Below, one piece after another: positions 1 to 5,948 of a stretch of 15,567 bases of DNA (the first letter of the stretch is position 1; each line of letters starts with the position of its first letter). A model generated the notes under the pieces. The model ran no database searches. It worked only from the letters and a program-made list of their open reading frames with translations, and had not been told where the DNA came from. The DNA comes from Chloroflexota bacterium. Lineage in GTDB: Bacteria > Chloroflexota > Dehalococcoidia > SM23-28-2 > RBG-16-64-32. The DNA lies in contig VBJT01000153.1 of assembly GCA_005880075.1 (NCBI GenBank), positions 1 through 15,567 of the forward strand, read 5' to 3'. The position numbers and the translations under genes were made by a program.

Positions 1-401
1 TCGAGCGCGGCTGAGGATGACAAGCCCGATGCCAGTGGGACGTCGCCGGCGATAGCGAGATCCACGCCCCGAAGGACATATCCGCCGTCGAGCAGCGCCC
101 AGACGACGCCGCGGACGTAGTCGCGCCACTCGCGGCGGCCGGTACGGCGGGGCGCGCCAATGCGCCATTCGTCGCGTGCGCCGAATGCGGCCGAATAAGC
201 GCGAACGGTTGCTCGGTCAGCCGCGGCGGCTGCGGCGACTGAGACGGTTCGATCGATGGCAACGGGCAGCACAAAGCCTTCGTTGTAGTCCGTGTGCTCG
301 CCGATGAGATTGACGCGTCCGGGTGCTTCGGACACGACTTCCGGTTCGCGAAGGAACGCGTTCTCGAAGGTCTGCAGCAATGAGTCGCGTTCACTGGTCA
401 C
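1..401 (-). CDS. galK: Galactokinase, N-terminal part (gene runs off the left edge)
   Basis: Cytoplasmic GHMP-family kinase that phosphorylates D-galactose to galactose-1-phosphate in the Leloir pathway. About 133 residues are present. The galactokinase signature APGRVNLIGEHTDYNEGF lies at about residues 26-43 and is followed by VLPVAID. YVRGVVWALL matches the conserved region before the ATP-binding loop. The GHMP glycine/serine loop GDVPLASGLSSSAAL forms the last residues before the window edge. The catalytic Asp and the C-terminal half lie outside the window. The start is GTG at 401-399: it gives the usual spacing of about 25 residues to the signature, and no ATG, GTG or TTG occurs in frame between it and the upstream stop at 474-476. 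No clear Shine-Dalgarno precedes it. The gene is divergent from the CoA-transferase cluster. The family call is secure. Exact sugar specificity is inferred from the signature. Confidence 0.9.
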   Translation of the reverse strand, partial: MTSERDSLLQTFENAFLREPEVVSEAPGRVNLIGEHTDYNEGFVLPVAIDRTVSVAAAAAADRATVRAYSAAFGARDEWRIGAPRRTGRREWRDYVRGVVWALLDGGYVLRGVDLAIAGDVPLASGLSSSAAL

Positions 402-448
402 AGGGTTTGCTAGCTTGCAGGTCTGCAGCTTGTCCCGTTCCGTCCCGT

Positions 449-477
449 TTGCCCGTTCGTAAACTAGCCAATATCAT
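449..477 (+). promoter_or_regulatory. Sigma-70-like promoter before the CoA-transferase genes
   Basis: TTGCCC (449-454) and TATCAT (472-477) are separated by 17 bases, and the -10 box matches TATAAT at five of six positions. The predicted transcript start, about 484-486, falls after the ATG at 478 and just before the ATG at 487, so the message would be nearly leaderless. No Shine-Dalgarno is visible before either ATG, which fits. Three copies of CCCGTT (434-439, 444-449, 452-457) sit directly upstream and overlap the -35 box. They may bind a regulator. Read from sequence only. Confidence 0.5.
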
Positions 478-1695
478 ATGACTCCCATGCCCGAACGCGC
501 CCTCGACGGACTTACAGTCATCGAATACAACCGTACGGGCGCCGCTGCTTACGCCGCGAAACTCATGGCCGACCTCGGTGCGGAGGTGATCAAGGTCGAG
601 CCGCCGACCGGTGATCCGGACCGGTACCTCGGCCCCTTCCCCGGCGGCGAGCCGCATCCCGAGAAGAGCGGCACGTTTCTATATCTCAACTGCAATAAGC
701 AAAGCGTGACGCTCGACATAACTACCGACAGCGGTCTCGAGGTGCTCGAAAGCCTGCTGCGCGAAGCGGATGTGTTCGTTCATGACGTCCCGCCCGCTGA
801 GGCGGAGCCACTCGGGCTAAGGGATGACCGATTTCGCCAAACAAACTCGCGGTTAATCTGGACGGCGATCTCGCCCTTCGGTGAAAGCGGCCCGCAGCGG
901 GACTGGAAGGCGTACGACCTGACGACGCTCAGCGCCGGGGGTTGGACATGGCTCAACGGCTGGCCGGGACATCCCGAGATGCCGCCGCTGCGACCGTTCG
1001 GCCGGCAGAGCGCCTACCAGGGCGGCGTCAACGCGGCAGTTGCGACAATGGGCGCACTGTTCGCCAGATTGCGGACCGGGCGCGGCCAGCACGTCGAGAT
1101 CTCGGCGCAAGAGTGCATCACCGCAATACTCGAGATGACGTTTGCATTCTGGCCGTACATGAACATACCGACAGCGCGTTGGGGCCAGCGTCCCATCCAA
1201 CCCATCGACTTCTTCCAGTGCAAAGACGGCGGCTGGATCTTCGTCCTTTGCGTCGAGGAGCACCAGTGGCAGCGGCTGGTGGAGCTGATGGAGACGCCGG
1301 AATGGACGCAGTGGGACGTCGCTGCGAACCGATTCGTGCGCGCCTCCAACTGGGACGCGTTGCGGCCGTTTATGGAGGAGTGGGCGAGCCAGTGGACGAC
1401 GGATGAACTGTACAGGGCGGCTCAGGAGAAGCGTATTCCGTTCGCGCCCGCTTCGACGCTCGGCCAGCTGCTGGACTCGGAGCATTTGAAGGCGCGTGGG
1501 TTTTTCGTCGAAGTCGCCTATCCACAGGCCGGGAAGATTCGGCAACCGGGCGCCCCGTTCAAGATGAGTGAGACGCCGTGGCAGATCCGGACGCCCGCGC
1601 CGGCCCTTGGCCAGCACAACGAAGAAATTCTGGGTGAGAGGCTCGGTCTCTCGACAGCCGAGATCGTGTCGCTCAATGGAGCGAAGGTCGCCTGA
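478..1695 (+). CDS. CaiB/BaiF (class III) CoA-transferase subunit lacking the catalytic Asp
   Basis: Class III CoA-transferases move CoA from an acyl-CoA donor to a carboxylic acid through an aspartyl-CoA anhydride/thioester. This 405-residue protein has the usual length and layout. It has an N-terminal Rossmann-like part (LDGLTVIEY, then ADLGAEVIKVEPPTGDP), the middle segment RTGRGQHVEISAQE, and the family C-terminus (PALGQHNEEILGERLGLS). In the segment normally written D-x-x-x-G-x-x-A-A, which carries the catalytic Asp, the protein reads AYQGGVNAA. The Asp position is therefore Ala179, and no other acidic residue is close by. It is probably a non-catalytic or structural partner of the next gene, which overlaps its stop codon (TGATG). 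The ATG at 478 is the outer limit. The ATG at 487 (MPERALDG) fits the promoter better, and neither has a Shine-Dalgarno. Substrate unknown. Confidence 0.88.
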   Translation: MTPMPERALDGLTVIEYNRTGAAAYAAKLMADLGAEVIKVEPPTGDPDRYLGPFPGGEPHPEKSGTFLYLNCNKQSVTLDITTDSGLEVLESLLREADVFVHDVPPAEAEPLGLRDDRFRQTNSRLIWTAISPFGESGPQRDWKAYDLTTLSAGGWTWLNGWPGHPEMPPLRPFGRQSAYQGGVNAAVATMGALFARLRTGRGQHVEISAQECITAILEMTFAFWPYMNIPTARWGQRPIQPIDFFQCKDGGWIFVLCVEEHQWQRLVELMETPEWTQWDVAANRFVRASNWDALRPFMEEWASQWTTDELYRAAQEKRIPFAPASTLGQLLDSEHLKARGFFVEVAYPQAGKIRQPGAPFKMSETPWQIRTPAPALGQHNEEILGERLGLSTAEIVSLNGAKVA

Positions 1696-2906
1696 TGGCG
1701 GGCCCGCTCGAAGGAATCCGCGTTGCCGACTTCACGTGGGTCTGGGCGGGCCCAACTTGCACCATGCAGCTCGCGTACATGGGCGCGGAGGTCATTCGCA
1801 TGGAGTCGATGCGCCGAGTGTGCACGCTGCGGATGCTGCCGCCGTGGCCGGACGGGCAGCCGGGAGTCAACCGGTCCGGGTACTTCAACCAGTACAACCA
1901 AGGCAAGCGAAGCATCCAGCTCGATATCTCGAAGCCGGAGGGCATCGAGATCGCGAAGCAGATCGTCGGGATGAGCGACGTCGCCGTCGAGAACTTCGCC
2001 TCGAACGTAATCGACCGGCTCGGCCTGGGTTACGAGGAGCTGCGCAAGGTCAAGCCGGACCTAATCATGATCAGCATGTCGGGCTACGGGCGCGGCGGGC
2101 CGGAGAGCGGGTACGTCTCGTACGGACCGGCGCAGGTGCCTCTGTCCGGTATGTCCCAGCTCACAGGCTACGCCGGCTGGCAGCCGATGCATGTGGGGAT
2201 GTCCTACGGGGACCCGAACGCCGGGCTGCACGCAGCGTTCGCTGTTCTATCGGCGCTGTTCTATCGCGAGCAGACGGGCAAGGGACAGTACATTGACATG
2301 TCCCAACAGGAGTCGACGATGGCGGTGCTGGGCGAAGGCTTCATGGAGTACGAGATGAACGGCGCAGAGCCGCCGCGCCACGGCAACCGCGTGGCGCACA
2401 TGGCCCCGCACGGCGTCTTCATGGCCGCCGGCGAAGACCGCTGGCTGAGCATCGCCTGCGCCAACGACAACGAATGGTCGGCGCTCTGCGGGGTGATGGA
2501 GCGACCAGAACTGGCCAGCGATCCGCGATTCCGGACACTGGCCGATCGCAAGGCGAATGAGGATGAGCTAGAGGCGGACATCATGTCATGGACACTGATG
2601 CAAGACCCGCTGGAAGCGACTGAACGCCTCCAGGCAGCAGGCGTGGCGGCCTCGCCGCCGCTCATGAACCGAGAGCTGGCCGAGGACCGGCACCTCGCTT
2701 CCCGGGACTTCTTCGTCGAGAAAGAGCACCCCGAAGTCGGCGTCCGGCAGCACGCAGGTATCCCCTGGCGAATGTCCGAAACAGCGTGCGAGGTCTGGCG
2801 GGCGGCGCCGGTGATGGGACAGGACAACGACTACGTGTTCGAGGAGTTGCTGGGGATGTCGAGCGAGCGCATCGCGGACCTGAAGGCGCGGCAGGTTATC
2901 TACTGA
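1695..2906 (+). CDS. CaiB/BaiF (class III) CoA-transferase, catalytic subunit
   Basis: This 403-residue class III CoA-transferase is paralogous to the preceding gene. The N-terminus PLEGIRVADFTWVWAGPTC and MGAEVIRMES are typical of the family. The catalytic segment YGDPNAGLHAAFAVLSAL supplies Asp173, close to the catalytic Asp169 of formyl-CoA transferase. TGKGQYIDMSQQE follows, and the C-terminus APVMGQDNDYVFEELLGMS aligns with the tail of its neighbour. The ATG overlaps the upstream TGA by one base, and a purine-rich GGAGCGAAGG (1678-1687) serves as ribosome site, so the two genes should be translationally coupled. Tandem CaiB-type paralogues forming one enzyme are known, for example BbsEF of toluene degradation. 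By analogy I infer a hetero-oligomer. The acid substrate and CoA donor cannot be told from sequence. Confidence 0.9.
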   Translation: MAGPLEGIRVADFTWVWAGPTCTMQLAYMGAEVIRMESMRRVCTLRMLPPWPDGQPGVNRSGYFNQYNQGKRSIQLDISKPEGIEIAKQIVGMSDVAVENFASNVIDRLGLGYEELRKVKPDLIMISMSGYGRGGPESGYVSYGPAQVPLSGMSQLTGYAGWQPMHVGMSYGDPNAGLHAAFAVLSALFYREQTGKGQYIDMSQQESTMAVLGEGFMEYEMNGAEPPRHGNRVAHMAPHGVFMAAGEDRWLSIACANDNEWSALCGVMERPELASDPRFRTLADRKANEDELEADIMSWTLMQDPLEATERLQAAGVAASPPLMNRELAEDRHLASRDFFVEKEHPEVGVRQHAGIPWRMSETACEVWRAAPVMGQDNDYVFEELLGMSSERIADLKARQVIY

Positions 2907-2917
2907 GACGGCTGGTC

Positions 2918-3745
2918 ATGTCCACGGGCAAAGTTAGGTTCGTGACCGCCTCCGACGGCATCAAACTAGCTGCTCACGTCAAGGGAGAAGGGCCGCCGCT
3001 CTACGCCCTTCACGGAGGCCCGGCCAACGACCGCGGCTCGTTTGGAAGCTACTTGGATCCCGTCGCGGCGTATAGGGAGTTGTGGCTCCTAGACCAGCGC
3101 GGCTGCGGCGAGTCGGATGACGGCTCGCTCGAATCTTATACCCTTGAGCGGCTCGCGCAAGACATAGAGGACACGCGTCAGAGCCTGGGTCACCAACAAA
3201 TCGAAATCCTTGGCCACTCTCTTGGCGGCGTTCTTGCCCTGAGTTACGCCATACGCTGGCCGCGAAACGTCGAGGCGCTTGTCCTCGTCTGCGCGCCTGT
3301 ACGGGGCTGGCGCGGCGTTGTCTCTGACCCAGGAAGCTGGCCGCTCTGGGGTCGGGTCATGTTGGAGGGTTTCAGGAAAACACCGGACTGGACATCGGTA
3401 TACCTCAAGCACGAGTTGCGGGGCTACCCAGATGTCGGCGCGATCCGCGATCACATCTGTCGCTCACCGCGATACGATGCCAAGCGACTAAGGCCATTCA
3501 TGATGGCCGGCTCCCGGCCCATCGACGTCAAGGTCATCGTAGGGGATGGCGTCAAGATTGTGGGCATTTACGGGTCACTCGACCGCCGGTTCCGAAGTGC
3601 CGCCGCATACCTACAATCGATCGGCGTGCCTGTGCAGATGATCGATGGCGCTTCTCACTTTCCGTTCGTCGAGCAGCACCAGTCTTTCCACGAGGCGCTC
3701 AGACGAGTCTTGCAAGAAGAGGCCGCCCCGGGCAGTCCTGAGTAG
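2918..3745 (+). CDS. Alpha/beta hydrolase, proline-iminopeptidase-like
   Basis: Serine hydrolase of the alpha/beta fold, 275 residues from the ATG at 2918. The reading frame is open further upstream into the CoA-transferase gene, but the fold begins only after this ATG (KVRFVTASDGIKLAAHV). Visible motifs are the oxyanion-hole motif HGGP (residues 32-35), LDQRGCGESD (58-67), the nucleophile elbow GHSLGG with Ser101, Asp222 in YGSLDRRF and His247 in GASHFPF, which give a complete triad. The HGGP and DQRGCGES combination resembles the prolyl iminopeptidase branch, but esterases and thioesterases share it. The gene starts 11 bases after the CoA-transferase stop, so co-transcription is likely and an acyl or ester substrate linked to the CoA-transferase is possible. 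No signal peptide is seen. Substrate unknown. Confidence 0.85.
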   Translation: MSTGKVRFVTASDGIKLAAHVKGEGPPLYALHGGPANDRGSFGSYLDPVAAYRELWLLDQRGCGESDDGSLESYTLERLAQDIEDTRQSLGHQQIEILGHSLGGVLALSYAIRWPRNVEALVLVCAPVRGWRGVVSDPGSWPLWGRVMLEGFRKTPDWTSVYLKHELRGYPDVGAIRDHICRSPRYDAKRLRPFMMAGSRPIDVKVIVGDGVKIVGIYGSLDRRFRSAAAYLQSIGVPVQMIDGASHFPFVEQHQSFHEALRRVLQEEAAPGSPE

Positions 3746-3768
3746 GGCCAGCCAAGACATCCTTGTGG

Positions 3769-3813
3769 TGACTCATCGGCTCACGCCTTAATCCTTACCT
3801 TGCCGTTGAGTCA
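3769..3813. promoter_or_regulatory. Inverted TGACTCA/TGAGTCA arms before the TetR gene
   Basis: TGACTCATCG at 3769-3778 is mirrored by TGAGTCA at 3807-3813. The extended arms agree at nine of ten positions (TGACTCAtCG against TGACTCAaCG read on the other strand). The longer form GTGACTCATC (3768-3777) recurs exactly at 4532-4541, before the oxidoreductase gene. The placement on either side of the TetR gene suggests an operator. This is pattern evidence only. Confidence 0.35.
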
Positions 3814-3834
3814 TTGCCGCCATTGACCGCGCAG

Positions 3835-3850
3835 CTTAGCCGGTGCTAAG
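3835..3850. promoter_or_regulatory. Palindrome CTTAGC-cggt-GCTAAG, possible TetR operator
   Basis: Perfect six-base inverted arms (3835-3840 and 3845-3850) flank a four-base spacer, centred about 33 bases before the preferred GTG start of the TetR gene and just upstream of its ribosome site. TetR proteins commonly repress their own gene through palindromes of this size placed here. It is an alternative or additional operator to the TGACTCA arms. Confidence 0.35.
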
Positions 3851-3875
3851 TTCCCTCGTGGAGGGAAAGCCGGAC

Positions 3876-4535
3876 GTGACATCTTCGCCACGCACTACCC
3901 ACCTGCGCGCCGCCAAGCGGACCCGTCGCGGGCCACACACACGTCAGCAGATCCTCGACGCGTCGCTACGACTCTTTTCGGAGCGGGGATTCGCGCGCAC
4001 TACCGTACGGGATATCGCACGGCAAGCGGGAATCACTGATGCGGCGATCTACTACCATTTCGAGTCCAAGCAAGAGCTCCTTGAGGCGCTGGTCGAGGAG
4101 CGCGGCTTCTTGAATAGCCTCCAGAACCTGGCCCGGCTCCAAGCGGACGCGCCGCTTAAAGAAACCCTCCATTGGGTCGCCCGCGGCGCGATCAACATCA
4201 TGGACCAGAACCGGGACTTCTTGCGGCTCATCATCATGGAAGGTCTGGGCGGTGATGAGGCGGCGCTCGAGCAATACAACCGGCTGGTCGGTCTCTGGGA
4301 AGATGCCCTTACCTCGGTACTACGCCGATACCAAGACAAGGGAGAACTTCCGAGCAATTCTTACGGGACCGTGGCGCGGCACATCATATACACAATCCTC
4401 ATGACTTTCCAGGAGAGCCTGCTCGGCCGCCACGTATCTCCGACAGCGTCGGCGGAGGATAGGCGGGCCGCTCTGGCCGCGTTCGTGGCGCCGGCGCTCG
4501 ATCACATACTCGAAGGCCTGCCCAACAAATCGTGA
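3876..4535 (+). CDS. TetR/AcrR family transcriptional regulator
   Basis: Cytoplasmic dimeric repressor, 219 residues, typical family length. The N-terminal DNA-binding domain is unmistakable: TRQQILDASLRLFSERGF (residues 22-39), then TTVRDIARQAGIT and the recognition helix end AAIYYHFESKQELLEAL (about 56-72). A basic arm (residues 11-18) precedes it. The C-terminal helical part is the ligand and dimer domain and is too divergent to name a ligand. GTG at 3876 is chosen because GGAGGG (3860-3865) lies ten bases upstream. GTG at 3843 also opens the frame but would begin inside the CTTAGC palindrome with no ribosome site. The gene sits between the CoA-transferase/hydrolase genes and the oxidoreductase gene, all on one strand, and palindromic sites lie in its upstream gap. 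It probably controls itself and this cluster. Confidence 0.92.
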   Translation: MTSSPRTTHLRAAKRTRRGPHTRQQILDASLRLFSERGFARTTVRDIARQAGITDAAIYYHFESKQELLEALVEERGFLNSLQNLARLQADAPLKETLHWVARGAINIMDQNRDFLRLIIMEGLGGDEAALEQYNRLVGLWEDALTSVLRRYQDKGELPSNSYGTVARHIIYTILMTFQESLLGRHVSPTASAEDRRAALAAFVAPALDHILEGLPNKS

Positions 4536-4541
4536 CTCATC
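4532..4541 (+). promoter_or_regulatory. GTGACTCATC box before the oxidoreductase gene
   Basis: An exact ten-base copy of the sequence at 3768-3777. It overlaps the TetR stop codon and lies 28 bases before the GTG start at 4570. If the TetR protein binds this box, both its own gene and the oxidoreductase gene would be under its control. It could be a chance match, since it uses the stop codon bases. Confidence 0.3.
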
Positions 4542-4569
4542 ACCCCAGCCATCGCGAACGCGCGGTGTC

Positions 4570-5643
4570 GTGACTTCCTTGAAGATCGGCCTCATCGGCT
4601 GCGGCTTCATCGGCCGCTTCCATTCGATCGCGATCAGATACCTGATCAAGCAGCGGCTCATCGATGCCCGCTACATGGCCGTCTGCGACTTCGAGGGAGA
4701 GCGGGCCCGGTCTTTTGCCGAGATCACGGGCGCCGAGCTTGTGACGTCGAATCCAAGAGAACTCATCGAGTCACCGGATGTTGACATTGTCTACATCTGT
4801 GTACCAACGGCCGGACACAAGGATCTGGTGCTGCAAGCGGCGGAGCAGGGGAAGCATATTTTCTGCGAGAAGCCGCTGGCGACGAATCTGGCGGACGTCG
4901 AGGAGATGATGGCGGCGGTCGAGGCAGCGGGCCTCAAGGCGGGTGTCGGGCTTATCCTGCGACACTCGCCAATCCTGACCGTCCTCAAGTTACTAACTGA
5001 AGACGCGACGATCGGCCGGTTGATGACCGCGGTGTTCCGGGACGATCAGTTCTTCCCGATACAGGGCCATTATGCCAGCATCTGGAGGAAGGACCGGGCG
5101 CTGTCCGGCTCGGGGACGCTGCTGGAGCATTCGATCCACGACGTGGACGTGCTGCGCTGGTTCGGTGGGCATGTCGCGACTGTGACGGGGAGCATCGACA
5201 ATTTCGCCGGTCATGAAGGTGTAGAAGACCTGGCGACGGCCCACATCGAGTTCATTAGCGGAGGGTGCGCGGAATTGGTCTCGATCTGGCACAACGTCCT
5301 TCGCCGGCCGTCCTCACGCCGGCTGGAGCTGTTTTTCGAGAACGCCTTGTTTCACATCGAGAACGACTTTATGGGGCCGATTGGCTACCAGAAGCACGAC
5401 GAGGAACCGATCGTCCTAACCGAGGAGGACGTAACCGCTCGGTATCTAGAGCTAATCGGCCTTCCGGAGGATCGGTTCAGCGGCGCTTTGCGCTACTCCC
5501 TGGAAGACTACTTCTTCCTGAATAACATCGCCCGAGGCGAGGACCCGATTCCGGACTTCAGGTTGGCGCTCGAGGCGCACCGCGTCGTGGATGCGATCTA
5601 CCGATCCGCCCACGCGGCTGGCGAGACGATGACCGTCGGGTAA
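4570..5643 (+). CDS. Gfo/Idh/MocA family NAD(P)-dependent oxidoreductase
   Basis: This 357-residue dehydrogenase is of the glucose-fructose oxidoreductase/inositol dehydrogenase family, usually acting on sugars, polyols or related cyclic alcohols. The Rossmann dinucleotide loop GLIGCGFIGRFH is at residues 7-18. VDIVYICVPTAGH (71-83) is the usual strand after it, and the cofactor/catalytic motif CEKPLATNL (99-107) contains Lys101. The second catalytic segment GTLLEHSIHDVDVLRW (182-197) contains His190 and Asp193. No signal peptide is visible, so it is cytoplasmic. The start is GTG at 4570, three codons before the first beta strand. No good Shine-Dalgarno is present. It follows the TetR gene by 34 bases. 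The family is certain. The substrate is unknown. Confidence 0.92.
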   Translation: MTSLKIGLIGCGFIGRFHSIAIRYLIKQRLIDARYMAVCDFEGERARSFAEITGAELVTSNPRELIESPDVDIVYICVPTAGHKDLVLQAAEQGKHIFCEKPLATNLADVEEMMAAVEAAGLKAGVGLILRHSPILTVLKLLTEDATIGRLMTAVFRDDQFFPIQGHYASIWRKDRALSGSGTLLEHSIHDVDVLRWFGGHVATVTGSIDNFAGHEGVEDLATAHIEFISGGCAELVSIWHNVLRRPSSRRLELFFENALFHIENDFMGPIGYQKHDEEPIVLTEEDVTARYLELIGLPEDRFSGALRYSLEDYFFLNNIARGEDPIPDFRLALEAHRVVDAIYRSAHAAGETMTVG

Positions 5644-5780
5644 ATAGGTCGCGATTTTTGGGAAGAGTGAGGGCCGGGTGGGTGCCAAAATTGCTCAAAT
5701 CTTTACCTAACACGCTAACTCGCGTTCAAATGCACGCGTCTCTTCATTAGGAGGCAGTGTCCGAGGAAGGAAGCGTGATC
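5644..5780. other. Non-coding stretch after the oxidoreductase gene
   Basis: This stretch is richer in A and T than its surroundings (for example 5687-5730) and carries AGGAGG at 5749-5754 and AGGAAGG at 5764-5770. I found no convincing terminator hairpin and no good -10/-35 pair. It leads into the small Flp-like reading frame. Confidence 0.5.
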
Positions 5781-5909
5781 ATGATGGCGGCTAGAATTCC
5801 TGCAAACTCGCGGTTGCCCGAAGAATCCGGCCAAGCGCTGGCTGAGTACAGCCTTATCTTGACGTTTATTGTGGCCGTTGACCGCGCCGATAACTGGACC
5901 GCGAGATAG
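5781..5909 (+). CDS. Short Flp-type pilin-like fragment
   Basis: A 42-codon reading frame with a good ribosome site (AGGAAGG, 5764-5770, ten bases before the ATG). In-frame GTG codons at 5757 and 5775 are alternative starts. Residues 15-33 read ESGQALAEYSLILTFIVAV. The pattern G-x-x-x-x-E-Y after a charged, polar leader is the class III signal peptide of Flp/Tad prepilins, cut after the Gly by a prepilin peptidase. In a normal Flp pilin a long hydrophobic helix follows. Here it stops after about eleven residues and ends DRADNWTAR, charged and too short to span the membrane. Neither other frame continues a hydrophobic segment. It is therefore likely a decayed pilin gene. No Tad assembly genes are nearby. 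Confidence 0.4.
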   Translation: MMAARIPANSRLPEESGQALAEYSLILTFIVAVDRADNWTAR

Positions 5910-5948
5910 TACCGGAGGGCCGCCCGCGAAGCCGCTGCTGAAGACGGA

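Noticed and set aside
853..1617. Long minus-strand open frame inside the first CoA-transferase gene
   Set aside because: It is rich in Arg, Pro and Leu with no family motifs, and lies opposite a well-supported gene. It is a GC-rich shadow.
1568..2296. Plus-strand open frame across the junction of the CoA-transferase genes
   Set aside because: Its translation is Arg- and Ala-rich and unlike any fold. The two flanking frames are clearly the real genes.
2786..2917. Upstream extension of the alpha/beta hydrolase
   Set aside because: It overlaps the end of the CoA-transferase gene and its 44 residues resemble no hydrolase N-terminus. ATG 2918 is the natural start.
3843..3875. Earlier GTG start for the TetR gene
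   Set aside because: It begins inside the CTTAGC palindrome without a ribosome site, whereas GTG 3876 has GGAGGG at good spacing.
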